17,364 bases of DNA, from the NCBI GenBank assembly GCA_022827045.1, contig JAJDTQ010000265.1:1-17364 (forward strand). Direction: 5' to 3'. Position numbers and translations under genes: made by a program. The notes beneath the pieces were generated by a model. It was not told the DNA's origin. It did not search any database and saw nothing but the letters and a program-made list of their open reading frames with translations. Position 1 is the first letter of the stretch. Each line of letters starts with the position of its first letter. Below are positions 6,668 to 13,585 of this stretch, piece by piece. This DNA is from Candidatus Binatia bacterium. GTDB lineage: Bacteria; Desulfobacterota_B; Binatia; UBA9968; JAJDTQ01.

Positions 6668-7687
6668 CTATTCGAACGGGTTCCTGGTGACCAGGCCGGC
6701 CACCACGGCGAATGCGGGTCCGGTGTGTTCCTGGTCCGGCGGCAGATGCGGCCCGAAGAAGGGTCCCGAGACCCGGACTTCCGCTTCGAGCGCTCGGGCC
6801 AGGCTCGGCGCAAGACTTGGGAGGAGGGCGCATCCGCCGCTCAAAAACACCCGGCGCGGGCCTGTCCCACCGCTCAGCGTCCCGACCAGGGCGAGGCCGC
6901 GCCCCACCTTCGCCGCGAACTCTTCGCACAGGGCGTTCACCAGGCCAGCGACTTCGTCGGACGGAACGCCCAGCTTGACGGCCTCGGCCTCGTCGCGGGA
7001 AACGCCCAGGTCCGCTGCCAGACTCTCGGTGAACTGCTCGCCGCCCATGGGAAGTTCCTTGGTATAGCCGGGTGCGTCGTCGGCCGGGACATGGACGGTG
7101 GTGGAGCACGCGCCCACGTGAACCAGCGCATCGGCGGGTCCGCCCGCGCTCACGCTGCCGGCGGACCGGAGTGCGAACTGATCCACCTCCACGATGGCCG
7201 GAACCAGTCCGGCTGCTTCCACCAGATCAACGTAGTTCTCGACCAGGTTCTTCCTGCCGGCGACCAGGAGCACCTCCAGGCCGTCGCCTCCCTCCGACGG
7301 TCCGAGGACGTGGTAGTCGATGTTGACGTTGTCCAGGTCATCGGGAAGGGCGTCCATGGCCTCGAACTCGATCACGTCGTCCAACTTCCGCAAGTTCCGT
7401 TCCCGTATCCGGAGGCGCTTGATGATGACTCCTCTACCGGGGATCGACACGACGGCTCGCCGCGGCTTTCCCCGCCATGGGCCGGCGAATTCCCGGATGG
7501 CGTAGCCGAGGACGTCGGTCCGGCGCACGAACCCGTTCTCCACGGCTCCAGCCGGTACCGGGAGCACCCCGGCGCGCAGGATCCGCGCGCCGACCCGGGT
7601 TTGCGTGACCTCGGCGATCTTGATCGAGCTGGAACCCACGTCCACCGCGAACCATGTTCGCGCCCGTCGGAAAGAGAGACTGCCCAT
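6668..7687 (-). CDS. pilM: Type IV pilus assembly ATPase-fold protein PilM, 339 aa
   Basis: An actin-like cytoplasmic protein that binds the tail of PilN and forms the inner ring of the pilus assembly machine. The first phosphate-binding signature is FAVDVGSSSIKIAEV near residues 13-27. The internal segments VVSIPGRGVIIKRLRI, DDVIEFEAMDALP, DALVHVGACSTTVHV and RVFLSGGCALLPSL follow the PilM/FtsA order, and the C-terminus RNPFE is typical. ATG 7687 starts directly before the conserved region; an in-frame TTG at 7705 is less likely. No good Shine-Dalgarno is visible. The gap to pilN is 71 bases. It is divergent from priA, and the shared upstream region carries a palindromic repeat and a 33-bp tandem repeat, so the promoter is probably embedded in or displaced by these. 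Confidence 0.93.
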   Translation of the reverse strand: MGSLSFRRARTWFAVDVGSSSIKIAEVTQTRVGARILRAGVLPVPAGAVENGFVRRTDVLGYAIREFAGPWRGKPRRAVVSIPGRGVIIKRLRIRERNLRKLDDVIEFEAMDALPDDLDNVNIDYHVLGPSEGGDGLEVLLVAGRKNLVENYVDLVEAAGLVPAIVEVDQFALRSAGSVSAGGPADALVHVGACSTTVHVPADDAPGYTKELPMGGEQFTESLAADLGVSRDEAEAVKLGVPSDEVAGLVNALCEEFAAKVGRGLALVGTLSGGTGPRRVFLSGGCALLPSLAPSLARALEAEVRVSGPFFGPHLPPDQEHTGPAFAVVAGLVTRNPFE

Positions 7688-7729
7688 GGGGCGTTGTGGA
7701 CGCAAATTGCGGGCCAGTGGTTCGGGGCG

Positions 7730-7762
7730 CCCTCACCCCGGCCCTCTCCCAAAGGGAGAGGG
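7730..7762. repeat. CCCTCACC-family repeat, copy 3 (left half only)
   Basis: CCCTCACCCCGGCC is followed by the hairpin CCCTCTCCC-AAA-GGGAGAGGG, the same hairpin as in copies 2 and 4 with a different triloop. No matching GGTGAGGG end is found downstream. Instead the sequence runs into a 33-bp tandem repeat whose units begin with the GGGAGAG half of the hairpin. It lies 43 bases upstream of the pilM start. Confidence 0.72.
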
Positions 7763-7862
7763 GGAGGAACGGCGCACACATCGGGAGGGAGAGGGAGAAG
7801 AACGGTACAAACACTGGGCGGGAGAAGGGGAACAAGGGTACGGACACCGGGAGAGGAAGGGG
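7754..7862. repeat. 33-bp imperfect tandem repeat, about 3.3 units
   Basis: Units begin at 7754, 7787 and 7820, with a partial fourth at 7853, exactly 33 bases apart. Each begins GGGAGA(G/A)GGG, continues with a purine-rich stretch containing AACGG or AAGGG, and ends with ACACATCGG, ACACTGGGC or ACACCGGGA. The array lies between the divergent pilM and priA genes and starts inside the hairpin of repeat copy 3, as if it grew from that end. There are no non-repetitive spacers, so it is not CRISPR. The remaining 99 bases to priA show no further structure to me. Confidence 0.75.
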
Positions 7863-7961
7863 CAGCCCGCGGGGAAAGGGTCAGAGGAGGGCAACGACGA
7901 GGTCCGCCGGTTGTGTCAAAGGCGTGGCATTCCGGCAGCGTCTCATCAATAATTCGGGGAG

Positions 7962-10184
7962 ATGGCAGCAAGCGGCAAATACGCGCTGGTGGCGGTGCCG
8001 GCGCCGCTCGACGAACCGTTGACGTATGCCGTGCCCGAGGCCCTCCGCGGGCGCCTCGACGTGGGTATGCGCGTCCTGGTGCCGCTGGGGCGGCGGCGGG
8101 TGACCGGCGTCGTCGTCGGGTTCGAGCGGGAATCCCCGGTGACGGGGGTGAAGGAGGTGGCCGAGGCGCTGGACGACGAGGCGCTCCTGGACCCGGCGTT
8201 CCTGAAGCTGTGCCGCTGGGCGGCGGACTACTACGTCGCCCCCCTGGGCGAGGTGCTGGCGGCGGCCTTGCCGCCGTTGCTGCGCGCCGAAAGCCGCTTG
8301 GTGGTGGCTTTCGCCCGTGAACCGGACGGCCTGCAGGGTCCGCTGGACCGGGAGGTGCTGGATGCGGTCAGGAGCCGCGGTCCGTTGACCCCGGCGGCGT
8401 TGAGCCGCCGCTTCCCACGCCGGGGCGTCAAGGCGGTGGTGGACAGGCTGGCCGCGGCCGGAGCCGTGGTCCTGGAGGACCGTCTCCGGGGCCACGTGCG
8501 CGAGGCTCGGCGCAGGCGTCGGCCGCGCCCGGAAACGACCGCCGGCGCCCAGCCGGGTCGCGCTCCCGTGCTCACCGAGGAGCAGCAGGAGGTGCTGCGG
8601 TCCATCGAGTCGCGTCTGGAAAAGGGCGGTTTCGAGACCATGCTGTTGCACGGCGTCACCGGCAGCGGCAAGACCGAGGTCTACCTCCGGGCCATGGAGC
8701 AGGTGCGCCGGCAGGGCCGGCAGAGCCTGATCCTGGTCCCGGAGATCGCGCTGACGCCGCAACTGCTGGACCGGCTCGAAGCGCGCTTTCCGGGCGACGT
8801 GGCGGTGCTTCACAGCGGCCTCACCGCGGCGGAGCGGTGGCGTCACTGGTGGCGCATCGCCCAAGGCGCGGTGAAGGTGGTGGCGGGGGCGCGCTCCGCC
8901 GTCTTCGCGCCGGTCCGCGAGTTGGGGTTGATCGTCGTCGATGAAGAGCACGACACCAGTTACAAGCAGGAGGAGGGCGTCCGCTACCACGGACGTGACC
9001 TGGCGGTGGTGCGCGGCCGCATCGTCGGCTGCCCGGTGATCCTGGGCTCGGCCACGCCGTCGGTGGAGAGCTACCACAATGCCCGCAGCGGCCGGTACCG
9101 GATGCTGGAGCTTACCGAGCGGGTGGAGGCGCGGCCCATGCCCCGCGTGGAGATCGTCGACCTCAAGACCCGGCCCGGGCAATCGAGCGCCGACGGACTC
9201 TTCTCCGCCCCGCTCCTGAGCGCGTTGCGGGAGAACCACGAGCGCGGCCGCCAGAGCCTGATCTTCCTCAACCGGCGGGGGTTTGCATCGTTCCTGCAGT
9301 GCTGGTCCTGCGGCTTCGTGTTCCGCTGTCCGCGTTGCAGCATCAGCCTCACCTATCATCTCGGGCGCGACAGCACTTTTTGCCACCACTGCGGCTTCCG
9401 GCAGCGCAAGGCGGACGCCTGCCCCGAATGCGGCAACCTGTCCCTGAGCGAGGTCGGCTTCGGCACGGAGCGGGTCGAGCACGAGTTGCGGCGGCTTCTG
9501 CCCAAGGCCCGTATCGGCCGCATGGACCGGGACACCACCAGCGCCCGGGGCGCCCAGGAACGGATCTTCCGGGCATGGGAGAAGGGGGACCTCGACGTGC
9601 TGGTGGGGACCCAGATGGTCGCCAAGGGACACGACGTGGGCGGGGTCACGCTGGTGGGGGTGGTGCTGGCGGACTCGTCGCTGAATATCCCCGACTTCCG
9701 GGCGGCCGAAAGGACCTTTCAGATCATTAGCCAGGTGGCCGGCCGCGCCGGCCGCGCGCGCGAGCCCGGCCGCGTCATCGTGCAGACGCTGGTGCCGGGC
9801 CACTACTGCTTCGAGCCCGCCAAGGCGCACGATTACCCCACGTTCTTCGCCACCGAGACGGGCTTCCGCCGGGAGGTCGGTTACCCGCCGTTCCAGCATC
9901 TCGTGCACCTGCGTGTCGACGGCACTCATGAGGACAAGGTGGCGCGCGGCGCCCGCGAACTGGCCCGGGCGTTGCGGCGGGAGAAACCCAAGGCGCCGCT
10001 GGAGATTCTCGGCCCGGCGCCGGCACCCATCGCGAGGTTGCGCAGCCGCTACCGCTGGCAGATCCTTCTCAAGGGGCGGAGCCGGCCGGCGCTCCTGGCC
10101 ATGGCCCGGCGGGCGTCGGTGCTGGTGCCCAGGGGCAGGGCCTTCAGGATCCACGTTGATGTGGATCCGCACAACATGTTATGA
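7962..10184 (+). CDS. priA: Primosomal protein N' (replication restart helicase PriA), 740 aa
   Basis: A 3'-to-5' superfamily 2 DNA helicase that reloads the replisome at stalled forks. The N-terminal DNA-binding domain (about 1-105) precedes a linker and the helicase core. The core shows Walker A GVTGSGKTE at 231-239, the DEEH box at 327-330, GSATPS at 362-367, and the late motifs VGTQMVAKGHD and SQVAGRAGR. The family zinc-binding insert is complete: Cys 447, 450, 456, 459, 474, 477, 487 and 490. Length is normal. ATG 7962 has GGGGAG immediately before it, closer than ideal, but the conserved N-terminus (VPAPLDEPLTYAVPE) begins right after. It is the first gene of the priA-def-fmt-rsmB cluster, with def starting nine bases after its stop. 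Confidence 0.97.
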   Translation: MAASGKYALVAVPAPLDEPLTYAVPEALRGRLDVGMRVLVPLGRRRVTGVVVGFERESPVTGVKEVAEALDDEALLDPAFLKLCRWAADYYVAPLGEVLAAALPPLLRAESRLVVAFAREPDGLQGPLDREVLDAVRSRGPLTPAALSRRFPRRGVKAVVDRLAAAGAVVLEDRLRGHVREARRRRRPRPETTAGAQPGRAPVLTEEQQEVLRSIESRLEKGGFETMLLHGVTGSGKTEVYLRAMEQVRRQGRQSLILVPEIALTPQLLDRLEARFPGDVAVLHSGLTAAERWRHWWRIAQGAVKVVAGARSAVFAPVRELGLIVVDEEHDTSYKQEEGVRYHGRDLAVVRGRIVGCPVILGSATPSVESYHNARSGRYRMLELTERVEARPMPRVEIVDLKTRPGQSSADGLFSAPLLSALRENHERGRQSLIFLNRRGFASFLQCWSCGFVFRCPRCSISLTYHLGRDSTFCHHCGFRQRKADACPECGNLSLSEVGFGTERVEHELRRLLPKARIGRMDRDTTSARGAQERIFRAWEKGDLDVLVGTQMVAKGHDVGGVTLVGVVLADSSLNIPDFRAAERTFQIISQVAGRAGRAREPGRVIVQTLVPGHYCFEPAKAHDYPTFFATETGFRREVGYPPFQHLVHLRVDGTHEDKVARGARELARALRREKPKAPLEILGPAPAPIARLRSRYRWQILLKGRSRPALLAMARRASVLVPRGRAFRIHVDVDPHNML

Positions 10185-10193
10185 ATTTTGCTA

Positions 10194-10730
10194 ATGATCC
10201 TCGACATTCGCAAGTTTCCCGATCCGGCCCTGCGGACCCCGGCGCTGCCGGTGGAAGCCGTCACCGGCGAGACCGCCGAGCTCATCGACAACATGCTCGA
10301 GACCATGTACGCGGCGCCGGGCATCGGGCTGGCCGCGCCCCAGGTGGGCGTGTTCAGGCGCATCATCGTGCTGGACCTCGATCACGAGAACCGCGGCACC
10401 AACGTCATCAAGCTGGTCAACCCGGCGATACGCGAGTCTGAGGGCGAGGCGGTCTTCGAGGAGGGATGCCTGAGCGTGGTCGACTTCACCGCCGAGGTGA
10501 AGCGCGCCGAGCGGGTGGCCGTATCCGGCTACGACGAGAACGGCGAGGAAGTGGACATCGAAGCCGATGGGCTCCTGGCCGTGGCGCTCCAGCACGAGAT
10601 CGACCACCTTGACGGCAAGCTCTTCATCGACCGCATAAGCCGGCTCAAGCGCGACATCTACGTGCGCAGGCTCAAGAAGTCCATTCGCACCGGCAAGGAG
10701 CCGCAGGAGAGTCGCGGCGTCGTCATCTGA
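10194..10730 (+). CDS. def: Peptide deformylase, 178 aa
   Basis: A metal enzyme that removes the formyl group from the N-terminal Met of new proteins. All three family motifs are intact: GIGLAAPQ (43-50), EGCLS with metal ligand C92, and QHEIDHLDG with H134, catalytic E135 and H138. The C-terminus is Lys/Arg-rich as usual. ATG 10194 gives the standard MILDIRKFPDPALR start; an in-frame TTG at 10188 would only add two residues. No Shine-Dalgarno is visible, and the nine-base gap after priA suggests translation by re-initiation. The usual partner fmt follows, but here it is separated by a palindromic repeat that contains a terminator-like hairpin. Confidence 0.97.
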   Translation: MILDIRKFPDPALRTPALPVEAVTGETAELIDNMLETMYAAPGIGLAAPQVGVFRRIIVLDLDHENRGTNVIKLVNPAIRESEGEAVFEEGCLSVVDFTAEVKRAERVAVSGYDENGEEVDIEADGLLAVALQHEIDHLDGKLFIDRISRLKRDIYVRRLKKSIRTGKEPQESRGVVI

Positions 10731-10765
10731 GTTCTGTCGGGCGGCCCTCACCCGGCCTTCGGCCA

Positions 10766-10793
10766 CCCTCTCCCAGAGGGAGAGGGGCTTTTT
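10766..10793 (+). terminator. Intrinsic-terminator-like hairpin after def, inside repeat copy 4
   Basis: A perfect 9-bp GC-rich stem (CCCTCTCCC at 10766-10774 and GGGAGAGGG at 10778-10786) with an AGA triloop is followed two bases later by TTTTT (10789-10793). This is the layout of a Rho-independent terminator for the def transcript. The hairpin is shared with other copies of the repeat, but only this copy has the T run. Confidence 0.55.
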
Positions 10794-10809
10794 GCCCGGT
10801 GGTGGCCGG

Positions 10810-10840
10810 TTGATTCCCTCTGCCTCCGGGAGAGGATAAT
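10810..10840 (+). promoter_or_regulatory. Possible sigma-70-like promoter for fmt, inside repeat copy 4
   Basis: TTGATT (10810-10815) and GATAAT (10835-10840) resemble -35 and -10 boxes, with a 19-base spacer that is longer than ideal. A start near 10847 would leave a leader of about 48 bases before the fmt ATG. It lies just past the terminator-like hairpin, so the repeat could separate fmt-rsmB from priA-def. This is based on consensus matching only. Confidence 0.3.
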
Positions 10841-10894
10841 CCGACTCCCTCTCCCTCTGGGAGTGGGTTGGGGTGAGGGTCGAACCGAACGGGT

Positions 10895-11845
10895 ATGCGA
10901 ATCGTCTTCATGGGGACGCCGGCCTCGGCGGCGGCCACCCTGGAAACCCTGTTGGGCGGTCCTGACGAGGTGGTGGGCGCGGTGACCCAGCCCGATCGCC
11001 CCGCCGGGCGGGGCCAGGCCACCATGCCCTCGCCGGTGCGGCGCACGGCCTCGGCGGCAGGCATTCCGGTGCTGACGCCGCGGAAGATGAAGGACCCCGG
11101 CCTGCTGGGGGGGCTGCGCGGCTGGCGTCCGGATCTCGTGGCGGTGGTGGCCTACGGGCGCATCCTGCCGCAGGCGATCCTGGATCTGCCCCCGCTGGGC
11201 TGCGTCAACGTCCACTATTCACTGCTTCCCAGGTACCGTGGCGCGGCGCCCATGCAGTGGGCCATCCTCGAGGGGGAGGCCGTGACGGGGGTGACCACCA
11301 TGAGGCTCGTGGCGGAGATGGACGCGGGGCCGATTCTGCTGGCGGAAGAGGTGGCCATGGAGCCGGACGAGACGGCGGCGACGCTGGAGGCGCGGCTCGT
11401 TCCGGTCGGCGCGCGCCTCCTGATGGCTACGCTGGAGGGTGTTGGAAGGGGTTCTCTCACGCCGCGCCCGCAGGATCCCGCCGGCGTCACCTTCGCTCCC
11501 ATGCTCAGGAAAGAGGACGGGATGATCGACTGGGCACGACCGGCGCCGGAGATCGAGCGGCGGATTCGGGCTTTCACCCCTTGGCCCTCGGCTTTTACCC
11601 ACTGGGGAGGCAAGCGGGTCAAGGTGCACGGTGCGAGTCCGGTGGCGGCGGATGCCGCGCCCGGGACCGAAGCGCCCGGAACGGTGGTGCGGGCGGGCAC
11701 GGACGGTATTTCGGTCGCCACCGGTGACGGCGTGCTGCTCCTCACCGAGTTGCAGATGGAAGGCCGCAAGCGCATGCCGGCGGACGCTTTCCTCAGGGGC
11801 GCCGGGCTCCGGGCGGGGATGCGGTTCGAATTCCACCCTTCCTAG
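10895..11845 (+). CDS. fmt: Methionyl-tRNA formyltransferase, 316 aa
   Basis: The enzyme transfers a formyl group from 10-formyl-tetrahydrofolate to initiator Met-tRNA. The N-terminus MRIVFMGTPASAA is canonical. The catalytic set is present: N105 and H107 in VNVHYSLLPRYRGAAP, and D143 in MDAGPI. The C-terminal tRNA-binding domain (about 210-316) includes DWARPAPEIERRIRAFTPWPSAF and ELQMEGRKRM. Length is normal. The upstream region is entirely palindromic repeat and shows no strong Shine-Dalgarno. The TAG stop (11843-11845) coincides with the left edge of a MITE-like element, so the last codons border the insertion. Confidence 0.97.
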   Translation: MRIVFMGTPASAAATLETLLGGPDEVVGAVTQPDRPAGRGQATMPSPVRRTASAAGIPVLTPRKMKDPGLLGGLRGWRPDLVAVVAYGRILPQAILDLPPLGCVNVHYSLLPRYRGAAPMQWAILEGEAVTGVTTMRLVAEMDAGPILLAEEVAMEPDETAATLEARLVPVGARLLMATLEGVGRGSLTPRPQDPAGVTFAPMLRKEDGMIDWARPAPEIERRIRAFTPWPSAFTHWGGKRVKVHGASPVAADAAPGTEAPGTVVRAGTDGISVATGDGVLLLTELQMEGRKRMPADAFLRGAGLRAGMRFEFHPS

Positions 11846-12004
11846 TGTCGCGTCCCGTAAATTCCTGGCATAATTTGCTTGTCTTTTTCGCCGTCGGCTG
11901 CGTTGCTCTTCCTCGCGTGGTGCCCGCCACTGCTCGTCATCGCGCCTTGCCGACAACAAAAAATCCTGCGCAACTTATGCCAGGAATTTACGGTACGCGA
12001 CACT
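11844..12004 (-). mobile_element. MITE-like structured element, copy B (161 bp)
   Basis: The terminal inverted repeats are 30 bp (11844-11873 and 11975-12004) and match at 29 of 30 positions. They start AGTGTCGCGT and end GGCATAA. CTAG flanks both ends (11842-11845 and 12003-12006), which could be a target duplication or part of the element. The 101-bp core is the reverse complement of the copy A core, apart from the missing 21-nt palindrome and scattered point changes. The left CTAG gives the fmt stop codon, and the right CTAG gives a stop in frame with rsmB just before its start. No protein is encoded. Confidence 0.84.
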
Positions 12005-12030
12005 AGCGCCGGGCGTGGCAACCCTGCCTG

Positions 12031-13404
12031 TTGGTGGCTCAGCACCCGACAAATCCCCGCGAGATCGCCCTCGCCATCATCGACCGTGTCGACCAGCGCG
12101 GAGCTTACGCCGATGTGCTGCTCAACGCCCGCCTGGAGGAGGCGGCACTGCCGCGGGCCGACGGCGCCTTGCTGACCCGCATGGTCTACGGCGCCCTGCG
12201 CTGGCGCGGGCGCATCGACTGGGTGCTCGGCTCCCTGTTGCGGGACCCCCTCGAAGACCTGGACCCCACGGCGCGAAACCTGCTTCGGCTGGGCGTCTAC
12301 GAGTTGCTCTTCCTGGACCGGGTGCCCTCTTATGCCACCGTCAACGAGCTGGTGGAATTGGCCAGGAGGCGCGCCGGCCCCGGGAAGGCGCGGCTGGTGA
12401 ACGCGGTCCTGCGGCGGATCGCTCGCCGGGAGCGCGAGGCGTGGACGCCGCCCACGGCGTCCCGGGACACCACGGACGTGGCCGCCCTGGTTTCCCACCC
12501 GCGCTGGCTCGTCGACATGTGGCGGCAGCAGTTCGGCGACGAGGAGGGCCGGCGGCTCATGGAGGCCAACAACCAGGAGGCGCCGCTGGTGTTGCGGGCT
12601 AACCGTCTGCGAACATCGCGGGACGCGCTGGTGCGGCGCCTGCGCTCCCGGGGCGTCGATGCCGAGCCGGGGACGTGGTCGCCGTTGGCGGTGCGACTGC
12701 GTGGGTCGGCCTCGCCGGCCGGCCTTCCGGAGTTTCGCGAGGGGCTGTGCCAGGTGCAGGCCGAAGCCTCCCAGGTGGTGGGCCTGCTGGCCGCCCCCGG
12801 GCCGGGAATGCGGGTGCTCGACGTCTGCGCCGCGCCCGGCGGCAAGACCACGCACATGGCGGAGCTCATGGACGGCGGCGGCGAGGTCATCGCCTGCGAC
12901 GTCTCGGAACGCGGCCTCGCGAAGCTGGCGGAGAATGCCCGCCGCCTCGGGCTCGATGGCATCCTCGCGCGGGTCGGCGATGCGACCCGGGACCTCCCGG
13001 GGGAGACGGGCGCCTTCGATCGGGTCCTGGTGGACGCGCCGTGCTCGGGTCTGGGGACCTTGCGCGCGCATCCCGAAATCCGTTGGCGGCGCAACGAGCG
13101 GGACCTGCCACGCATGGCCGCGCTCCAGGCCCGCATCCTGGACCATGCCGCCTCGCGGGTGCGCACGGGCGGGGTTCTCGTGTACGCCACCTGCACCCTG
13201 TCCGGCGTCGAGAACGAACGGGTGGTGGAGGGCTTCCTGGAGCGCCACGGCGGTTTCGTGGCGGAGGACGCCGCCGCCCACCTCCCGGAAACCGCCCGCT
13301 CCATGACCGCCGGACCCTATCTGCTGGCGCTTCCCCACCGCCACGACACCGACGGCTTCTTCGCTGCCCGCATGCGCCGGCTGCGGCCGGAACCGCCTCC
13401 CTGA
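12031..13404 (+). CDS. rsmB: 16S rRNA (cytosine-5)-methyltransferase RsmB, 457 aa
   Basis: The enzyme methylates C967 of 16S rRNA in the characterised E. coli member. The N-terminal NusB-like RNA-binding domain (about 8-135) shows LLTRMVYGALRWRGRIDW and LNRILRLG-like NLLRLGVYELLFLD. The C-terminal Rossmann domain has the SAM motif DVCAAPGGKTTH (264-275), motif IV DAPCSGLGT with C338, and motif VI TCTL with the second catalytic Cys at 388. The start is uncertain: an in-frame TAG at 12004-12006, from the MITE-like element, limits it to CTG 12028, TTG 12031 or GTG 12034. TTG or GTG is most likely, with no clear Shine-Dalgarno. It is the last gene of the priA-def-fmt-rsmB cluster. Confidence 0.95.
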   Translation: MVAQHPTNPREIALAIIDRVDQRGAYADVLLNARLEEAALPRADGALLTRMVYGALRWRGRIDWVLGSLLRDPLEDLDPTARNLLRLGVYELLFLDRVPSYATVNELVELARRRAGPGKARLVNAVLRRIARREREAWTPPTASRDTTDVAALVSHPRWLVDMWRQQFGDEEGRRLMEANNQEAPLVLRANRLRTSRDALVRRLRSRGVDAEPGTWSPLAVRLRGSASPAGLPEFREGLCQVQAEASQVVGLLAAPGPGMRVLDVCAAPGGKTTHMAELMDGGGEVIACDVSERGLAKLAENARRLGLDGILARVGDATRDLPGETGAFDRVLVDAPCSGLGTLRAHPEIRWRRNERDLPRMAALQARILDHAASRVRTGGVLVYATCTLSGVENERVVEGFLERHGGFVAEDAAAHLPETARSMTAGPYLLALPHRHDTDGFFAARMRRLRPEPPP

Positions 13405-13432
13405 TTTACCTCGCAGGATCCGTGTGTTAGAT
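13405..13432 (+). promoter_or_regulatory. Possible promoter for tRNA-Pro
   Basis: TTTACC (13405-13410) and TTAGAT (13427-13432) are 16 bases apart and lie in the A/T-richer gap right after the rsmB stop. A start near 13439 would give a leader of about 30 bases before the tRNA. Consensus similarity is moderate, and read-through from rsmB is equally possible. Confidence 0.35.
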
Positions 13433-13469
13433 TTCCCCGGACAAGCCAGGGTTCGGTCGGAGCAAGTGT

Positions 13470-13546
13470 CGGGGCGTGGCTCAGCCTGGTAGAGCGCACG
13501 GTTCGGGTCCGTGAAGTCGCTGGTTCAAATCCAGTCGCCCCGACCA
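13470..13546 (+). tRNA. tRNA-Pro, anticodon CGG
   Basis: A full cloverleaf can be drawn. The acceptor stem CGGGGCG pairs with CGCCCCG, and the D stem GCTC pairs with GAGC. The anticodon stem CACGG/CCGTG encloses the loop TTCGGGT (anticodon CGG, reading codon CCG). The variable loop is AAGTC, the T stem GCTGG/CCAGT carries one G-T pair, and the T loop is TTCAAAT. The discriminator base is A, and the CCA end is encoded (13544-13546). The length is 77 nt with CCA. The first base, C, pairs with G72, a feature typical of bacterial tRNA-Pro. Confidence 0.97.
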
Positions 13547-13585
13547 TCCCACTTCTGTCCGGGTTCGCACCGTTGCTCCCCGTGC

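Larger units (their letters stand above)
10745..10879. repeat. CCCTCACC-family palindromic repeat, copy 4 (complete)
   Basis: This 135-bp element starts CCCTCACCCGGCCTTCGGCC, the same first 20 bases as copy 2, and ends GGGTTGGGGTGAGGG. It holds two hairpins, CCCTCTCCC-AGA-GGGAGAGGG on the left and a CCCTCTGGGAG-type pair on the right. It starts 15 bases after the def stop and ends 15 bases before the fmt start, so it fills almost the whole def-fmt junction. Confidence 0.87.

Noticed and set aside
7754..7862. CRISPR array
   Set aside because: The units are directly adjacent without unique spacers, and there are no cas genes.
7881..10172. A 763-codon open frame on the minus strand opposite priA, and similar long frames at 264-1730, 1836-2738 and 11842-13344
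   Set aside because: They lie opposite clearly conserved genes, are rich in Arg, Pro, Gly and His, and have no recognisable domains. Such frames are expected in GC-rich DNA.
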